From NCBI RefSeq assembly GCF_009176975.1, contig NZ_WEZG01000012.1, forward strand, positions 62,001 to 126,000: a stretch of DNA of 64,000 nucleotides. The letters are read 5' to 3'. Shown here piece by piece: positions 8,895 to 19,200 of this stretch. Each line of letters begins with the position of its first letter. Position 1 is the stretch's first letter. Source of the DNA: Aureimonas psammosilenae. Its GTDB lineage: Bacteria > Pseudomonadota > Alphaproteobacteria > Rhizobiales > Rhizobiaceae. Position numbers and translations under genes: made by a program. The notes beneath the pieces were generated by a model. The model was not told the DNA's origin, did not search any database, and saw only the letters and a program-made list of their open reading frames with translations.

Positions 8895-9731
8895 TCAGCC
8901 GAAGCGGCCGGTGATGTAGTCCTGAGTCCGCTTGTCGTCGGGATTCTGGAACATCTTTTCGGTCGGCCCGACCTCCACCACGTTGCCGAGATGGAACATG
9001 GCCGTGACCTGGCTGACGCGGGCGGCCTGCTGCATCGAATGGGTCACGATCACGATCGTATAAGCGCGCTTCAACTCGTCGATGAGTTCCTCGACGCGGG
9101 CGGTCGCGATCGGGTCGAGCGCCGAACAGGGCTCGTCCATCAGGATGACTTCCGGCGACACGGCGATGGCGCGGGCGATGCAAAGGCGCTGCTGCTGGCC
9201 GCCCGACAATCCCGTTCCGGGCTCGTTCAAGCGATCCTTGATCTCTTCGAACAGGCCGGCGCGCTTCAGGCTGGTGACGACGATCTCTTCCAGATCCGAC
9301 TTCGAGCGGGCGAGGCCGTGGATGCGAGGCCCGTAGGCCACGTTGTCGAAGATCGATTTGGGAAACGGATTGGGCTTCTGGAACACCATGCCGACGCGAG
9401 CGCGAAGTTCCACGACGTCGATGGCCGGATCGTAGATGTCCTCGTTGTCGAGGGTGATCTTGCCGCCGACCTTGGTGCCGTCGATCGTGTCGTTCATGCG
9501 GTTGAGGCAGCGCAGGAAGGTGGACTTGCCGCAGCCAGACGGCCCGATCAGCGCGGTGACCTGCTTTTCCTGGACATCGAGGGAAACGCCGTGCAGCGCC
9601 CTCTTGGGCCCGTAATGGACGGTGACGTCCTGCCCACGCATCTTGAGAGGCTGGGCAGGCTTCGGAGCCGTGCCGGCGGTCGTCGGAACGATGGAGGAAG
9701 CGTTTTGCAGCATGGGGATGACTTTATCCAT
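8895..9731 (-). CDS. pstB: Phosphate ABC transporter ATP-binding protein
   Basis: ATPase of the PstSCAB high-affinity phosphate importer. The 278-residue protein carries Walker [10 protein letters not shown], signature LSGGQQQR and Walker B VILMDEP, and ends with QDYITGRFG, a typical PstB C-terminus. The ATG at 9731 overlaps the pstA stop by one base (TAATG); a second ATG at 9713 is an alternative. About 25 residues precede the ABC domain. The open frame continues upstream inside pstA without meaning. Confidence 0.96.
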   Translation of the reverse strand: MDKVIPMLQNASSIVPTTAGTAPKPAQPLKMRGQDVTVHYGPKRALHGVSLDVQEKQVTALIGPSGCGKSTFLRCLNRMNDTIDGTKVGGKITLDNEDIYDPAIDVVELRARVGMVFQKPNPFPKSIFDNVAYGPRIHGLARSKSDLEEIVVTSLKRAGLFEEIKDRLNEPGTGLSGGQQQRLCIARAIAVSPEVILMDEPCSALDPIATARVEELIDELKRAYTIVIVTHSMQQAARVSQVTAMFHLGNVVEVGPTEKMFQNPDDKRTQDYITGRFG

Positions 9732-11050
9732 TACCAGCGGCGCTCGAACCGGCGGCGCAGAAACACGGCCGACAGGTTCATCAACGCGAGAAACACGAGA
9801 AGGATGATGATGGCGCCCGACGTGCGCTCCACGAAGGCGCGCTCCGCCTCGTTCGCCCACATATAGATCTGGACGGGCAGCGCGGTGGAGGGATCGAGCG
9901 GCGTCGCGGGATAGTTCGCCACGAAGGCGACCATGCCGATGAGAAGCAGGGGCGCAGTTTCGCCGAGGGCGTGGGCGAGGCCGATGATCGTGCCCGTCAG
10001 GATGCCCGGCACCGCCAGCGGTAAGACATGATGGAACACCATCTGCATCTTGGAGGCGCCGAGCCCCAAAGCCGCCGCGCGGATGGAGGGCGGCACCGCC
10101 TTCAGCGCCGCGCGGGTGGCGATGATGATCGTCGGCAGGGTCATCAGGGTCAGGACGAGACCACCAACCAGCGCCGCCGAGCGCGGCAGCCCGAACCAGT
10201 TCACGAAGACCGCGAGGCCGAGAAGACCGTAGACGATCGACGGCACGGCCGCGAGGTTGTTGATGTTGACCTCGATGAGATCCGTCAGCCGGTTCTTGGG
10301 CGCGAACTCTTCCAGATAGATGGAGGCCGCGACGCCGATCGGCAGCGCCAGAACCAGAACGATCAGCATCATGGTCAGGGAGCCGATCATCGCGACGCCG
10401 ACGCCGGCGCTTTCGGCGCGGCTCGATGCGCCGTTGGTGACGATGCCCCAGTTGAAGCGCTGCTGAAGAACGCCCTTGTCCCGAAGCTGCTCGATCCAGC
10501 CGATCTGGCGATCGTTCAACGGCCGGCGGCTTTCCTCGACCGTCAGGTCGAACTGCCCCTTCACGGCGCTGTCGACCTCGCTGGAAGCGGGAAGCCAGAT
10601 CTCGCGCGTCTGGCCGATCACGGTGAGGTCCGAGGTGACGACATTGCGCAACTCGGCGCGCACGCCCTGGCTGACGAGTTCCACCGCGTCGCGAACGGCC
10701 GCGCGGTCGGTCGGCGCGATGCCGAGCGTGGCGACGATCGCGTCCTGGGCGAGCTTGGGATAGTTCGCCGTGGTCAGGGCGCGCTCGTCCTTGCCGCCGG
10801 TATTCTTCGGGTCGATCACCGACTGCGCGAAACTCACCGGCAGGCGGATCTCGGTCTGCCAGAAGGCGGTGTAGCCCTTGGACACGACGCTCCAAAGGAG
10901 CGCGACGAGGAACAGAAGACCGATGGCGATGGCCAGGATGCCGTAGATCCGGAAGCGGCGTTCGGCGGCGTAGCGCTTGCGAAGGCCGATGTCCCGGCGG
11001 CTGGCGGGAGAAGCGCTGACCGCGCCGGCTTGGATGCTTGCATCGGTCAT
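9731..11050 (-). CDS. pstA: Phosphate ABC transporter permease PstA
   Basis: Inner-membrane permease subunit of the Pst importer, 439 residues. That is well over E. coli PstA (about 296), but long N-terminal and periplasmic insertions are typical of rhizobial PstA. An N-terminal membrane segment ([17 protein letters not shown]) is followed by about 150 hydrophilic residues, then five or so membrane helices with the transport signature region [20 protein letters not shown]. Its ATG overlaps the pstC stop by 4 bases (ATGA), consistent with coupled translation. Confidence 0.95.
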   Translation of the reverse strand: MTDASIQAGAVSASPASRRDIGLRKRYAAERRFRIYGILAIAIGLLFLVALLWSVVSKGYTAFWQTEIRLPVSFAQSVIDPKNTGGKDERALTTANYPKLAQDAIVATLGIAPTDRAAVRDAVELVSQGVRAELRNVVTSDLTVIGQTREIWLPASSEVDSAVKGQFDLTVEESRRPLNDRQIGWIEQLRDKGVLQQRFNWGIVTNGASSRAESAGVGVAMIGSLTMMLIVLVLALPIGVAASIYLEEFAPKNRLTDLIEVNINNLAAVPSIVYGLLGLAVFVNWFGLPRSAALVGGLVLTLMTLPTIIIATRAALKAVPPSIRAAALGLGASKMQMVFHHVLPLAVPGILTGTIIGLAHALGETAPLLLIGMVAFVANYPATPLDPSTALPVQIYMWANEAERAFVERTSGAIIILLVFLALMNLSAVFLRRRFERRW

Positions 11051-12543
11051 TCGTACTGCTCCCGATACTTGCGCACGATATACAGGGCCACGATGTTCAG
11101 AAGGAGTGTGATGGCGAAAAGAGTGATGCCGAGGGCGAAGGCCACCAGCGTCTGCGGCGAATTGAATTCAAGGTCGCCGGTGAGCTGATTGACGATCTTC
11201 ACCGTGACGGTGGTCATGGCTTCCAGCGGATTGATCGTCAACCGCGCCGCGACGCCGGCCGCGAGAACCACGATCATGGTTTCGCCGATGGCGCGCGAGG
11301 CGGTCAGAAGAATGGCGCTGACGATGCCCGGAAGCGCCGCCGGCAGCACCACCTTCTTGATGGTTTCCGACTGCGTCGCGCCGAGCCCGAGCGAACCGTC
11401 GCGAAGCGAGCGGGGAACCGCGGTGATCACGTCGTCCGACAAGGAAGACACGAAGGGGATCAGCATCACGCCCATCACGAGACCGGCGGTCAGGATGCTC
11501 TGCGCCTGGATGAAAGGCACGTAGTTGCCGGTCGCGAGCCCCGAAATCTCAGCCGAGATATCGCGGAGGAACGGGCCCACCGTGATAAGGGCGAAGAATC
11601 CGTAGACGATGGTCGGGATGCCGGCCAGGACTTCCAGCAGGGGCTTCACCACCGAGCGCACCCGGCGATCGGCGTATTCGGCCATGTAGATGGCCGACAG
11701 AAGGCCGGTCGGCACCGCGAAGAGCATGGCGACGGCGGCGATATAGATCGTGCCGGCGAGAAGCGGGATCAGGCCGAACTGGCCCTGCGCCCCGCCCGAT
11801 CCGGCCGCCGCGAAGCGCGGGTCCCAGACCGTGCCGAAGAAGAACGAACTCGGCGAAACGCGGCCGAAGAAGTCGATCGTCTCGAACAACATCGACAGGA
11901 TGATGCCGATCGTCGTGAGGATCGCGATCATCGAGCAAAGGATCAGCGCGCCGCGAACGATGCCTTCCACGCGGTTTCTCGCCCGGAAGCGCACCGCGAT
12001 CCGGCTGAGGCCGAAGAAGGCGCCGGCAACGGCGATGGCGAGCGAGATCGCGGCGATGCCGAGCCAAAGGCTGTTCTGCAGATCGTCGGCGCGAAGGGCG
12101 ATCGGCAGCATGTAGGGCTGGATGCCCTGCGCGATCGGAATGCCCCGGCGCTGGAAGATCGGCTGAAGATCGCCGAGCGACATGGAATGGGCCGCCGCCT
12201 GTTCCTCGGCGGAAAGAAGCCGGAGGTTGCGGCCGAGCTGCGACACGAGCTCGTAGGACAAGGGCGACACGGCGCCGTTGGCGTCCAGCGCTTCCGTCGG
12301 GAAGCTCGACCTGACGCTCGATGCGACATAGGCCGGGGCCACGGCCAGACCGACGAAGAGCACGATCAGCGCCGGCACGACGGCCAGGGAGAACACGAAG
12401 GCCCCGTGATAAACGGAGCGCGAATGAAGCTTGGGGGCCGCACCCTCTTCCTTTCGGACGAGCTGCGACGCGCGATGGGCGCCGGCCAGCCAGCCGACGA
12501 AACCGATCAGAAGGATGAGCGCGATGATCGCGAATGCCGACAC
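11047..12543 (-). CDS. pstC: Phosphate ABC transporter permease PstC
   Basis: Partner permease of PstA. I prefer the GTG at 12543, which has GAGG 9 bases upstream and begins just before a hydrophobic helix ([19 protein letters not shown]), giving 498 residues. Another GTG at 12654 would add 37 polar residues and has its purine run directly against the start. A large periplasmic insertion (roughly residues 75-230) precedes the core helices, as in other rhizobial PstC. The permease signature [20 protein letters not shown] is present. It lies 220 bases after pstS, separated by a hairpin at 12732-12757. Confidence 0.92.
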   Translation of the reverse strand: MSAFAIIALILLIGFVGWLAGAHRASQLVRKEEGAAPKLHSRSVYHGAFVFSLAVVPALIVLFVGLAVAPAYVASSVRSSFPTEALDANGAVSPLSYELVSQLGRNLRLLSAEEQAAAHSMSLGDLQPIFQRRGIPIAQGIQPYMLPIALRADDLQNSLWLGIAAISLAIAVAGAFFGLSRIAVRFRARNRVEGIVRGALILCSMIAILTTIGIILSMLFETIDFFGRVSPSSFFFGTVWDPRFAAAGSGGAQGQFGLIPLLAGTIYIAAVAMLFAVPTGLLSAIYMAEYADRRVRSVVKPLLEVLAGIPTIVYGFFALITVGPFLRDISAEISGLATGNYVPFIQAQSILTAGLVMGVMLIPFVSSLSDDVITAVPRSLRDGSLGLGATQSETIKKVVLPAALPGIVSAILLTASRAIGETMIVVLAAGVAARLTINPLEAMTTVTVKIVNQLTGDLEFNSPQTLVAFALGITLFAITLLLNIVALYIVRKYREQYE

Positions 12544-12731
12544 GAAAGCGGGCCTCGAATGGACGGGTTGATGATTTCCACCGGAACCTGACGACGCCGG
12601 AGCGCGGACAGGCGAAACGAATGGAAGACGCCATTGCGAAGGATCATCGCCCACTCCCTTTGGCGGAACGGCCGATATCCAGTTTCATCCTCGCCCGGAC
12701 GCCTCGTGAGGATGCGACCCGGCGAAGGAAA

Positions 12732-12757
12732 CGGCCGGCGCGAGGGTGCGCCGGCCG
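12732..12757 (-). promoter_or_regulatory. Intercistronic hairpin after pstS
   Basis: CGGCCGGCGC and GCGCCGGCCG form a perfect 10-bp stem with a 6-base loop, 6 bases after the pstS stop. The minus-strand tail TTTCCTTC is only partly T-rich. It may be a leaky terminator or an mRNA-stabilising hairpin that keeps pstS more abundant than pstCAB. Confidence 0.6.
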
Positions 12758-12763
12758 AATGAA

Positions 12764-13804
12764 TTACATGGTCTTGCCGGCGTCGAAGTCGGCGCGGTAG
12801 CTTTCGCGCTCGGCATCGGGGGCGGGAACGAGACCGTACTGGGCGAGCGGGCCCTCGGGGCCGATCATCTGCTCGGACAGGAAGAAGTCGGCGTAGTCCT
12901 TGAGACCGGGGACGACGTCGAGATGGGCCTTCTTCACGTAGAAGTAGAGCGGACGCGACACCGGATACTTGCCGGTGGAGATCGTCTCGACGGAGGGCAC
13001 GACGTCGTTGACGGTGGCGACCTTCAGCTTGTCCTGGTTCTGCTCGTAGAAGGCGAGACCGAACACGCCGACGCCCTGCTTGTTGGAATTGATGCGGGCC
13101 AGCGTTTCGGAATAATCGCCGTCGATGTCGACAGCCGAGCCGTCCTTGCGCACCGCATGGCACTGCGAGGTGGCGGCCTTCTTGTCCATGCCGGACGCTG
13201 TGAAGCCGTCCATCGCGCCGGTGCCCTTGCAGCCGGCTTCCAGGAGCTTGGTCTCGAAGACTTCGCGGGTGCCGTGCTTTTCGCCCGGGATATAGGCGTT
13301 GATCGGCCAGGCGGGGAGCGAAGCGTCGACGTCCTTCCAGGTCTTGGCCGGGTTGTCGATGACCTTGCCGTCCGCGACGACCTTGGCGGCGAGCGCCTTG
13401 AACACGAGATCAGGGGTCAGCTTCCAGTCCGGGCCGCCGGCGTCGGTGGCGAAGACGATGCCGTCATAGCCGAACTTGACTTCCTGAACGTCGGTAACGC
13501 CGTTATCCGTGCAGGTCTTCTTCTCGTCGGCGCTGATCGGGCGCGACGCGTTGGCGACCGACAGCGTGTCCGGGCCGACGCCCGAGCAGAACTGCTTGAG
13601 GCCGGCGCCCGTGCCGCCGGACTCGACGATCGGGGTCGGGAAGGACGGATAGGCCTCGCCGAAATTCTCGGCGACGATCTGGGCGTAGGGAAGAACGGTC
13701 GAGGAACCGGCGACATGGACCGGCCGCGCGCTCTGCGCATACGCCGAACCGACGAGGGCGACCGCCGTGCCGACGGCGAGGCCGGCGATGGTGCGGATGG
13801 TCAT
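12764..13804 (-). CDS. pstS: Phosphate ABC transporter substrate-binding protein
   Basis: Periplasmic phosphate-binding protein feeding PstCAB. The 346-residue precursor has a signal peptide (TIAGLAVGTAVALVGSAYA, then QSARP). The phosphate-binding loops GSSTVLPYA and SGGTGAGLKQFCSG are recognisable. The ATG at 13804 has a clear AAGGAGA site; the open frame to 13897 is upstream noise. A Pho box lies 96 bases upstream, so this should be the main phosphate-starvation-induced start of pstSCAB-phoU-phoB. Confidence 0.96.
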   Translation of the reverse strand: MTIRTIAGLAVGTAVALVGSAYAQSARPVHVAGSSTVLPYAQIVAENFGEAYPSFPTPIVESGGTGAGLKQFCSGVGPDTLSVANASRPISADEKKTCTDNGVTDVQEVKFGYDGIVFATDAGGPDWKLTPDLVFKALAAKVVADGKVIDNPAKTWKDVDASLPAWPINAYIPGEKHGTREVFETKLLEAGCKGTGAMDGFTASGMDKKAATSQCHAVRKDGSAVDIDGDYSETLARINSNKQGVGVFGLAFYEQNQDKLKVATVNDVVPSVETISTGKYPVSRPLYFYVKKAHLDVVPGLKDYADFFLSEQMIGPEGPLAQYGLVPAPDAERESYRADFDAGKTM

Positions 13805-13899
13805 GAATGCGTCTCCTTGGCGCGTTGCGCTTCGAGCCCCGATGCTTTCACTCTCGGTGATCGGGCTTTCGACCGGGAAGTACCGGCTTTGGATCAAAC

Positions 13900-13932
13900 A
13901 TCTATGACAAAGTGACTACGCATTTATGACAG
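13900..13932 (-). promoter_or_regulatory. Pho box (PhoB-binding site) upstream of pstS
   Basis: Read on the minus strand there are three 11-base units: CTGTCATAAAT (complement of 13922-13932), GCGTAGTCACT and TTGTCATAGAT (complement of 13900-13910). The first and third closely match the PhoB repeat consensus CTGTCATAAAT, at the right 11-base phase. The site overlaps the last codons of phoR (stop at 13924-13926). Confidence 0.85.
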
Positions 13933-15234
13933 CCTAACCTGCTGTTCCCTATCGGTCTTTTTCCTCTTGCGAAGAATCGCCGAAAAGGCCGATCCCTGCC
14001 CCGGCTCCGACCAGATGGCGAGTCGCGCCCCGTGGCGTGCCAGGATGTTGCGCACGATGGCAAGTCCAAGCCCCGTTCCCCGCTGCGTGCGCGAGGATTC
14101 GACGTCCACCCGGTAGAACCGTTCCGTCAGTCGCGGCACATGCTCGGCGGCGATGCCGCGCCCGAAATCGCGCACCGTCGCGCGAACCGAGTTCGGGTCC
14201 TCCGCATCGGTTGCGAGGGACAGAACCACGCGCCCGCCGCTCGCCCCGTATTTCAGGGCGTTCTCCAGAAGGTTGGAGAAGACCTGCAGCAACTCGTCCC
14301 GGTCGCCGTCGACCACATGGTCGCCCGCCGCGAAATCCGTTTCGATGGCGAGCCCGCTGTCCTCGATCATCGGCGCGAGGGAGCCCTGAACGTCTTCCAG
14401 AAGCTCGGCGAGATCCACCGTGCGGCCGGGCGGGGGCGGTCGCTTCATCTCGAGCTGCGACAAGGACAGGAGATCGTCGATCAGCCGCGACATGCGAGCG
14501 GCCTGTTCGCGCATGATCGCCAGAAACCGCTCGCGGGCGACCTTGTCCTCGCGGGCCGGACCTTGCAGGGTTTCGATGAAACCGATGAGCGAAGCGAGCG
14601 GTGTCCTCAACTCGTGGCTGGCATTGGCCACGAAATCCGTGCGCATCCGGTCGATGCGGCGCTCCGCCGAGCGATCGTGCAGGATCAAAAGAAACAAGGG
14701 CACGGTCTGGCCCTGTGCCACCGCAAGAGGCGCGACATCCACGGCCCAAACGCGGCCCGACGAGCGCCCTTCCACCAAGGTCGCCTTGCCGCCCCCGTCC
14801 GTGCCGACCGCGATCTCCAGCGCCGACAGGAATTCCGGCGAACGGAAGCGAAGCGCAATCGCTTCGCCGACCGAAAATTCGCCGAAGTTGCGGGTCGCGA
14901 CCGGATTGGCGTGGCGCACGTGAAGATGCCGGTCGATCGCGACGACGGGTTCCGGGAAGGCGTCGAGAACCGCTCCGGCCACCGGAGGCAGGCTGGCCTC
15001 CCCTCCCCGCGCGCTCGCCTCCTCCTTTTTCGCCTTGCCGGCATGGGGGGCGGGAACGAGACAAAGGGCAGCGCATAGAAGCGCGACGGCAAGAGCCACC
15101 CACGGCGAAGCGGGCTGGAGGAACGCCAGAAGCGCGGGACCGAGAACGGCCGCGGCGATCGCCCGCCCGATCGGCAGTTGTCGAAAGCCGCGCTTCGCCT
15201 CGTCAGCGCCCGCGCCGGGCTCGGACTGTGACAT
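13924..15234 (-). CDS. phoR: Phosphate-regulon sensor histidine kinase PhoR
   Basis: Membrane histidine kinase partner of PhoB. The 436-residue protein has two hydrophobic segments in residues 22-62 with almost no periplasmic loop, as usual for PhoR, then a PAS domain (about 85-190), the phospho-acceptor H207 in NASHELRTPLAS, an N box (NLLENALKYG) and G boxes (DFGRGI, GTGLGLAIV). The ATG at 15234 lies 21 bases after the preceding gene. PhoR is thought to read the Pst/PhoU state rather than external phosphate directly. Confidence 0.95.
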   Translation of the reverse strand: MSQSEPGAGADEAKRGFRQLPIGRAIAAAVLGPALLAFLQPASPWVALAVALLCAALCLVPAPHAGKAKKEEASARGGEASLPPVAGAVLDAFPEPVVAIDRHLHVRHANPVATRNFGEFSVGEAIALRFRSPEFLSALEIAVGTDGGGKATLVEGRSSGRVWAVDVAPLAVAQGQTVPLFLLILHDRSAERRIDRMRTDFVANASHELRTPLASLIGFIETLQGPAREDKVARERFLAIMREQAARMSRLIDDLLSLSQLEMKRPPPPGRTVDLAELLEDVQGSLAPMIEDSGLAIETDFAAGDHVVDGDRDELLQVFSNLLENALKYGASGGRVVLSLATDAEDPNSVRATVRDFGRGIAAEHVPRLTERFYRVDVESSRTQRGTGLGLAIVRNILARHGARLAIWSEPGQGSAFSAILRKRKKTDREQQVRLS

Positions 15235-15255
15235 GAAAAGGCTCGCTGCCGCGGA

Positions 15256-16353
15256 TCAGGAAGGCTGGCTTTGCAGCCGCACGCCGAAGAGATCGAGATC
15301 CTCCCGCCCATCCGGGGGAACGGGGGCGATCTCGAAGCGGCCGGCCGAAGCTGCTTCCGGAATCGTCATATCAAAAGCGAAGCTTTCGTTGCGCCGGGCG
15401 GTGGTGAAGACCTGTTCGCCGCAACGATCGGTCCCGTCCACGAGGCAGCGCACGGAAAAGGAGCGCGCGGCGCCGTCGGGCGACCCGGCGACGATCTCGA
15501 TGCGCACGGGACGCCCGCCGACATCGGACACGACGCCCGGCCCCATGGCGACCGCCATCACCGAACCCGCGCCCGCCGGCGTGAAGCGCACGGCGGCCTG
15601 CTGCCCGTCGGCGACTTCGAGCGCTTCCATCCGTCCGCCGTTCGGCGTCGACAGCGCATCGAGGCGCCGGCCGTCGAAGAGCTCGATGGCCGAGGTCTCG
15701 CCCGTCGCCGCGCCGCTCCCCTCGCGGCCGGAAACGAACCAAGCGAGGCCGGCGATGACGAGGAGCGCCAGGAGACCGATCAGAACGATGCGTCGAATGT
15801 AACGGCCGCTCTGCCGCGTCTCGTCGCGCATGGCTTCGTCGGCGCGGGCGCGGGCGGAAGGCCGCACCGGCTCCTCCACCGCGCTCGCGCCCGGCGAGGA
15901 CGCGGCCATGGCGATCGCGGGATGCTCTTGTTCGCCGCCATCGAAGACCGGGGTCAGCGAAAACTCTTCTTCCTCCTCGTCCTCGTCGGCCGCCGGCCGC
16001 ATGGGGCGGGGATTGGAAGGGTGGTCGGCGCCGTGCGCGGCATAGCCGTGGGCGTCGGCATAGGCCGGATCGAGCGAAATTTCGGGGTCGTACTGCGCCG
16101 GACCATCGGCCGCGAGGCCGGCGGCCGTTTGGCGCTCGTAGAACTCGTCCTCGATGCGGTTGATGGTTTCGGCAAGGCGCGCGCGCTGCGCGTTGGCGGC
16201 GGCTTCCTCCATCGCCTTGCCGTCGAGCATCCGCTCGAGCGCGCGCTCGGAAGCCGAGTAGATCGATTCGCGAAAGCTCGGATCGACCGCGTCGCCGGCC
16301 TCGAGCGCCCGCCGAAGGCTCCGCTCCATCGCGCTCATGGCGGGTTGTGACAT
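15256..16353 (-). CDS. Single-pass membrane protein of unknown function upstream of phoR
   Basis: A 365-residue protein I cannot name. Residues 1-185 are cytoplasmic-looking, with Ala/Glu-rich helices and a run of nine acidic residues broken only at its end (DEDEEEEEFS, about 130-139). One membrane helix (RIVLIGLLALLVIAGLAWFV, about 190-209) precedes a C-terminal domain of about 150 residues, predicted beta-rich, with two cysteines (RCLVDGTDRC). By topology the C-terminal domain would be periplasmic. It is 21 bases upstream of phoR and probably in the same transcript, so a link to phosphate or envelope sensing is possible but unproven. Confidence 0.75.
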   Translation of the reverse strand: MSQPAMSAMERSLRRALEAGDAVDPSFRESIYSASERALERMLDGKAMEEAAANAQRARLAETINRIEDEFYERQTAAGLAADGPAQYDPEISLDPAYADAHGYAAHGADHPSNPRPMRPAADEDEEEEEFSLTPVFDGGEQEHPAIAMAASSPGASAVEEPVRPSARARADEAMRDETRQSGRYIRRIVLIGLLALLVIAGLAWFVSGREGSGAATGETSAIELFDGRRLDALSTPNGGRMEALEVADGQQAAVRFTPAGAGSVMAVAMGPGVVSDVGGRPVRIEIVAGSPDGAARSFSVRCLVDGTDRCGEQVFTTARRNESFAFDMTIPEAASAGRFEIAPVPPDGREDLDLFGVRLQSQPS

Positions 16354-16508
16354 GATCGGCCTCCCATTCTCAGCCCTGTTTGACCAAGCCCTGCCGGGAC
16401 CGGCTCCGCAAGAGGCCGCGTCTTTACTTTATCGCATCGCGGGCAATCTTGCGTCGCATGGCCGGCACGGAGACGCCAGCCTTCCCCTTGGCAGTTGCGA
16501 CACGTTTC

Positions 16509-18389
16509 ATGACCGATTCGAAAGCCGGTTTCGCTCCGGAGCAGCACCCGATAGCAAATCACGGCGTCATCGGCGACATGCGCACGCTGGCCCTCGTGGC
16601 ACAGAACGGGACGATCGACTTCTTTTGCCACCCCGAGGTGGACTCCCCGACCCTCTTCGCATCGCTGCTTGACGCCGAGAAGGGCGGCTACTTCCATTTC
16701 GGCGTGGAGGACGGGGCCGACATGAAGCACCGGCAGATCTATCTGCCGGACACGAACATTCTGATCACCCGCTTTCTCGGCGACAACGGGATCGGCGAGA
16801 TCGCCGACTTCATGCCGCTCGACGGATCGGGCCGCATCCTGCGCACCGCGCGCGTCATTCGCGGCAACGTCACCTTCTCCGTCGCGGTGCTTCCACGCCC
16901 GCGCTACGGGCTCGCCAAGGTGCATCTGAACCCCGTCAAGGGTGGCGTGTCGATCCATTGGGAAGAGGATGGCAAGGCGCATACCGCCTATATCCATTCC
17001 GACATTCCCCTTCGCATCGAAGGCGACACCATCCTTGGGCAGGTGACGCTCGGCGAGGACGATCCGCGCCATGTGGCCTTCTGCTCGGGCCGGGCGACAT
17101 CGAGCGTCGACGCGGACTACGTCAAGCAGAGCTTTGTGGAAACGCGCGGCTTCTGGCATCGCTGGGTCGCGTCCGGCCAATATCCCACCTATTGGCGCGA
17201 GCTGGTGGTGCGCTCGGCGCTGACCCTGAAACTCCTGACCTCGGCCAAGCACGGCTCGATCGCGGCGGCGGCCACCTTCGGCCTGCCGGAAGAGGTCGGC
17301 GGCGAGCGGAACTGGGATTACCGTTTCTGCTGGGTGCGCGATGCGGCCTTCACCCTCTATTCCCTGTCGCGGCTCGGCTATCACGACGAGACCACCGCCT
17401 TCGTCCAGTTCCTGATGCGGCACGCGATCGAGAACGACGCTGACCGGATGCAGATCATGTACGGCATGGACGGCCGGAAGGAACTCACCGAAACCACGCT
17501 CGACCACTTGAGTGGCTTCAAGGGCTCGCAGCCCGTGCGCATCGGCAACGCCGCCTATACGCAGACGCAGATGGACATCTACGGCGAGCTGATGGACGCG
17601 CTCTACATCTCGTCCAAGGCTCGCGGCAAACCGCCCTACCACGTGTGGGAAAAGATCGAGGGCCTGATGGACTGGCTGGCCGAGAACTGGCGCCAGCCCG
17701 ACATGGGCATCTGGGAAAGCCGGGGCGAGCCGCGCGAGTACCTGTCCTCGCGCCTCATGTGCTGGGTCGCCCTCGACCGGGGGCAGCGCATGGCTGCGAT
17801 GGAATCGCTCTCCGGCGACATCGTGCGCTGGCGCACCGAGCGCGACAAAATCCAGAAGTCGCTTCTCAACGAGTTCTGGAACGAGGAGGTCGGCGCCTTC
17901 ACGCAATACAAGGGCGCGCGCGGCCTCGACGCCGTGGTTCTCCTGATGCCGCTCGTGCGCTTCATCAATCCGCGCGACCCCAAATGGATCTCGACCCTGA
18001 AGGTCGTGCGGCGCGAGCTCGTCCACGATTGCCTCGTCCAGCGCTACAAGAATCTCGACGAGAATTCGGACGGTCTCAGCGGCCAGGAGGGCGCCTTCAC
18101 CACCTGCTCCTTCTGGTATGTCGAGGCGCTGGCGCGCAGCGGCTTCGTGTCGGAAGCCCGCTTCATGTTCGAGAAGCTGCACGCCTATGCCAACCATCTC
18201 GGCCTTTATTCGGAAGAACTGTCCACGACGGGCGACCATCTCGGCAACTTCCCGCAGGCCTTGACCCACCTGTCGCTGATCTCGGCGGCCGTCTGGCTCG
18301 ATCGCTCCCTGACAGGCCACCACACCGATCCCGACAACGTTCAGTACCAAAACATCGAGGACATCGATGACTATCTCTCACGGCATTGA
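16509..18389 (+). CDS. Glycoside hydrolase family 15 protein (trehalase/glucoamylase-like)
   Basis: Cytoplasmic (alpha/alpha)6-barrel glycosidase of GH15, whose bacterial members include trehalases and glucan-acting enzymes. From the chosen ATG it has 626 residues. The N-terminal domain starts with the typical ANHGVIGDMRTLALV. The catalytic region shows RNWDYRFCWVRDAAFTLYSL, and near the C-terminus GLSGQEGAFTTCSFWYVEAL carries a conserved catalytic Glu. Upstream in-frame starts exist (16458, 16380) but none has a good ribosome-binding site; 16509 best matches family N-termini. It overlaps the next gene by 23 bases. With otsBA in the window, trehalose turnover is a reasonable but unproven role. 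Confidence 0.88.
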   Translation: MTDSKAGFAPEQHPIANHGVIGDMRTLALVAQNGTIDFFCHPEVDSPTLFASLLDAEKGGYFHFGVEDGADMKHRQIYLPDTNILITRFLGDNGIGEIADFMPLDGSGRILRTARVIRGNVTFSVAVLPRPRYGLAKVHLNPVKGGVSIHWEEDGKAHTAYIHSDIPLRIEGDTILGQVTLGEDDPRHVAFCSGRATSSVDADYVKQSFVETRGFWHRWVASGQYPTYWRELVVRSALTLKLLTSAKHGSIAAAATFGLPEEVGGERNWDYRFCWVRDAAFTLYSLSRLGYHDETTAFVQFLMRHAIENDADRMQIMYGMDGRKELTETTLDHLSGFKGSQPVRIGNAAYTQTQMDIYGELMDALYISSKARGKPPYHVWEKIEGLMDWLAENWRQPDMGIWESRGEPREYLSSRLMCWVALDRGQRMAAMESLSGDIVRWRTERDKIQKSLLNEFWNEEVGAFTQYKGARGLDAVVLLMPLVRFINPRDPKWISTLKVVRRELVHDCLVQRYKNLDENSDGLSGQEGAFTTCSFWYVEALARSGFVSEARFMFEKLHAYANHLGLYSEELSTTGDHLGNFPQALTHLSLISAAVWLDRSLTGHHTDPDNVQYQNIEDIDDYLSRH

Positions 18390-19176
18390 TTTGACCGGCC
18401 AATGCGCCATCGTCACCGGCGCATCGACGGGCATCGGCGAGGCTGCCGCCATCGAACTGGCGCGGGCCGGCGCGGATATCGTCGTCAACCATCGCGACTC
18501 GCATGACGACGCGGCGGACACGGTCGCCAAGGTGGAAGCCCTTGGACGCCGCGCCGTCGCCATCCAGGCCGACATCTCGAAGGAAGAGGACGTCCTTCGC
18601 CTTTTCGCCGAATCGGAGGCCAAGCTCGGGCCGATCGACATCGTGTTTTCCAATGCCGGCCGCCAGAAGGACGCCAAGATCGGCGATATGACGCTGGACG
18701 ACTGGAACGCGGTGATCGGCGTCAACCTGACGGGCGCCTTCCTGATCGGGCGGGAGGCCATCAAGCATTTCCGCAAGAAGGGCTTGCGGGAGGATGTCAG
18801 CCGCGCGCGGGGCAAGCTGATCTTCAATTCCTCCGTGCACCAGATCATCGCCTGGGCCTTCCACGTCAACTACGCGGCGTCGAAAGGCGGCATCCACATG
18901 CTGATGCAGTCTTTGGCGCAGGAGGTTTCGGTGGAGAAGATCCGCGTCAACTCCGTTGCGCCGGGCGCGATCGCCACCGCGATCAACGCCGAGGAGCGGG
19001 CGCACAACCTGGAGGGCATGATGCGCCTCATCCCCTATGGCCGCGTCGGCGACCCGGAGGATGTCGGCCGCGCCGTCGCGTGGCTCGCTTCCGACGCATC
19101 CGACTACGTGGTCGGCCAGACGATCTTCGTGGACGGGGCGATGACGCTTTATCCGGAATTCAGGGGCAACGGCTGA
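18367..19176 (+). CDS. Short-chain dehydrogenase (glucose 1-dehydrogenase-like)
   Basis: Classical SDR oxidoreductase of 269 residues. The Rossmann glycine motif TGASTGIG is at 17-24, the NAG motif is in FSNAGRQKD, and the catalytic pair is the Ser in FNSSVHQ and YAASK. The NHRDS stretch after strand 2 resembles NADP-preferring or dual-specific enzymes of the glucose 1-dehydrogenase group. The 23-base overlap with the GH15 gene suggests translational coupling, so it may oxidise glucose released by that enzyme. The substrate is inferred from context only. Confidence 0.88.
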   Translation: MTISHGIDLTGQCAIVTGASTGIGEAAAIELARAGADIVVNHRDSHDDAADTVAKVEALGRRAVAIQADISKEEDVLRLFAESEAKLGPIDIVFSNAGRQKDAKIGDMTLDDWNAVIGVNLTGAFLIGREAIKHFRKKGLREDVSRARGKLIFNSSVHQIIAWAFHVNYAASKGGIHMLMQSLAQEVSVEKIRVNSVAPGAIATAINAEERAHNLEGMMRLIPYGRVGDPEDVGRAVAWLASDASDYVVGQTIFVDGAMTLYPEFRGNG

Positions 19177-19200
19177 GCCGCCGCCCCTTGAAGCGTTAGA

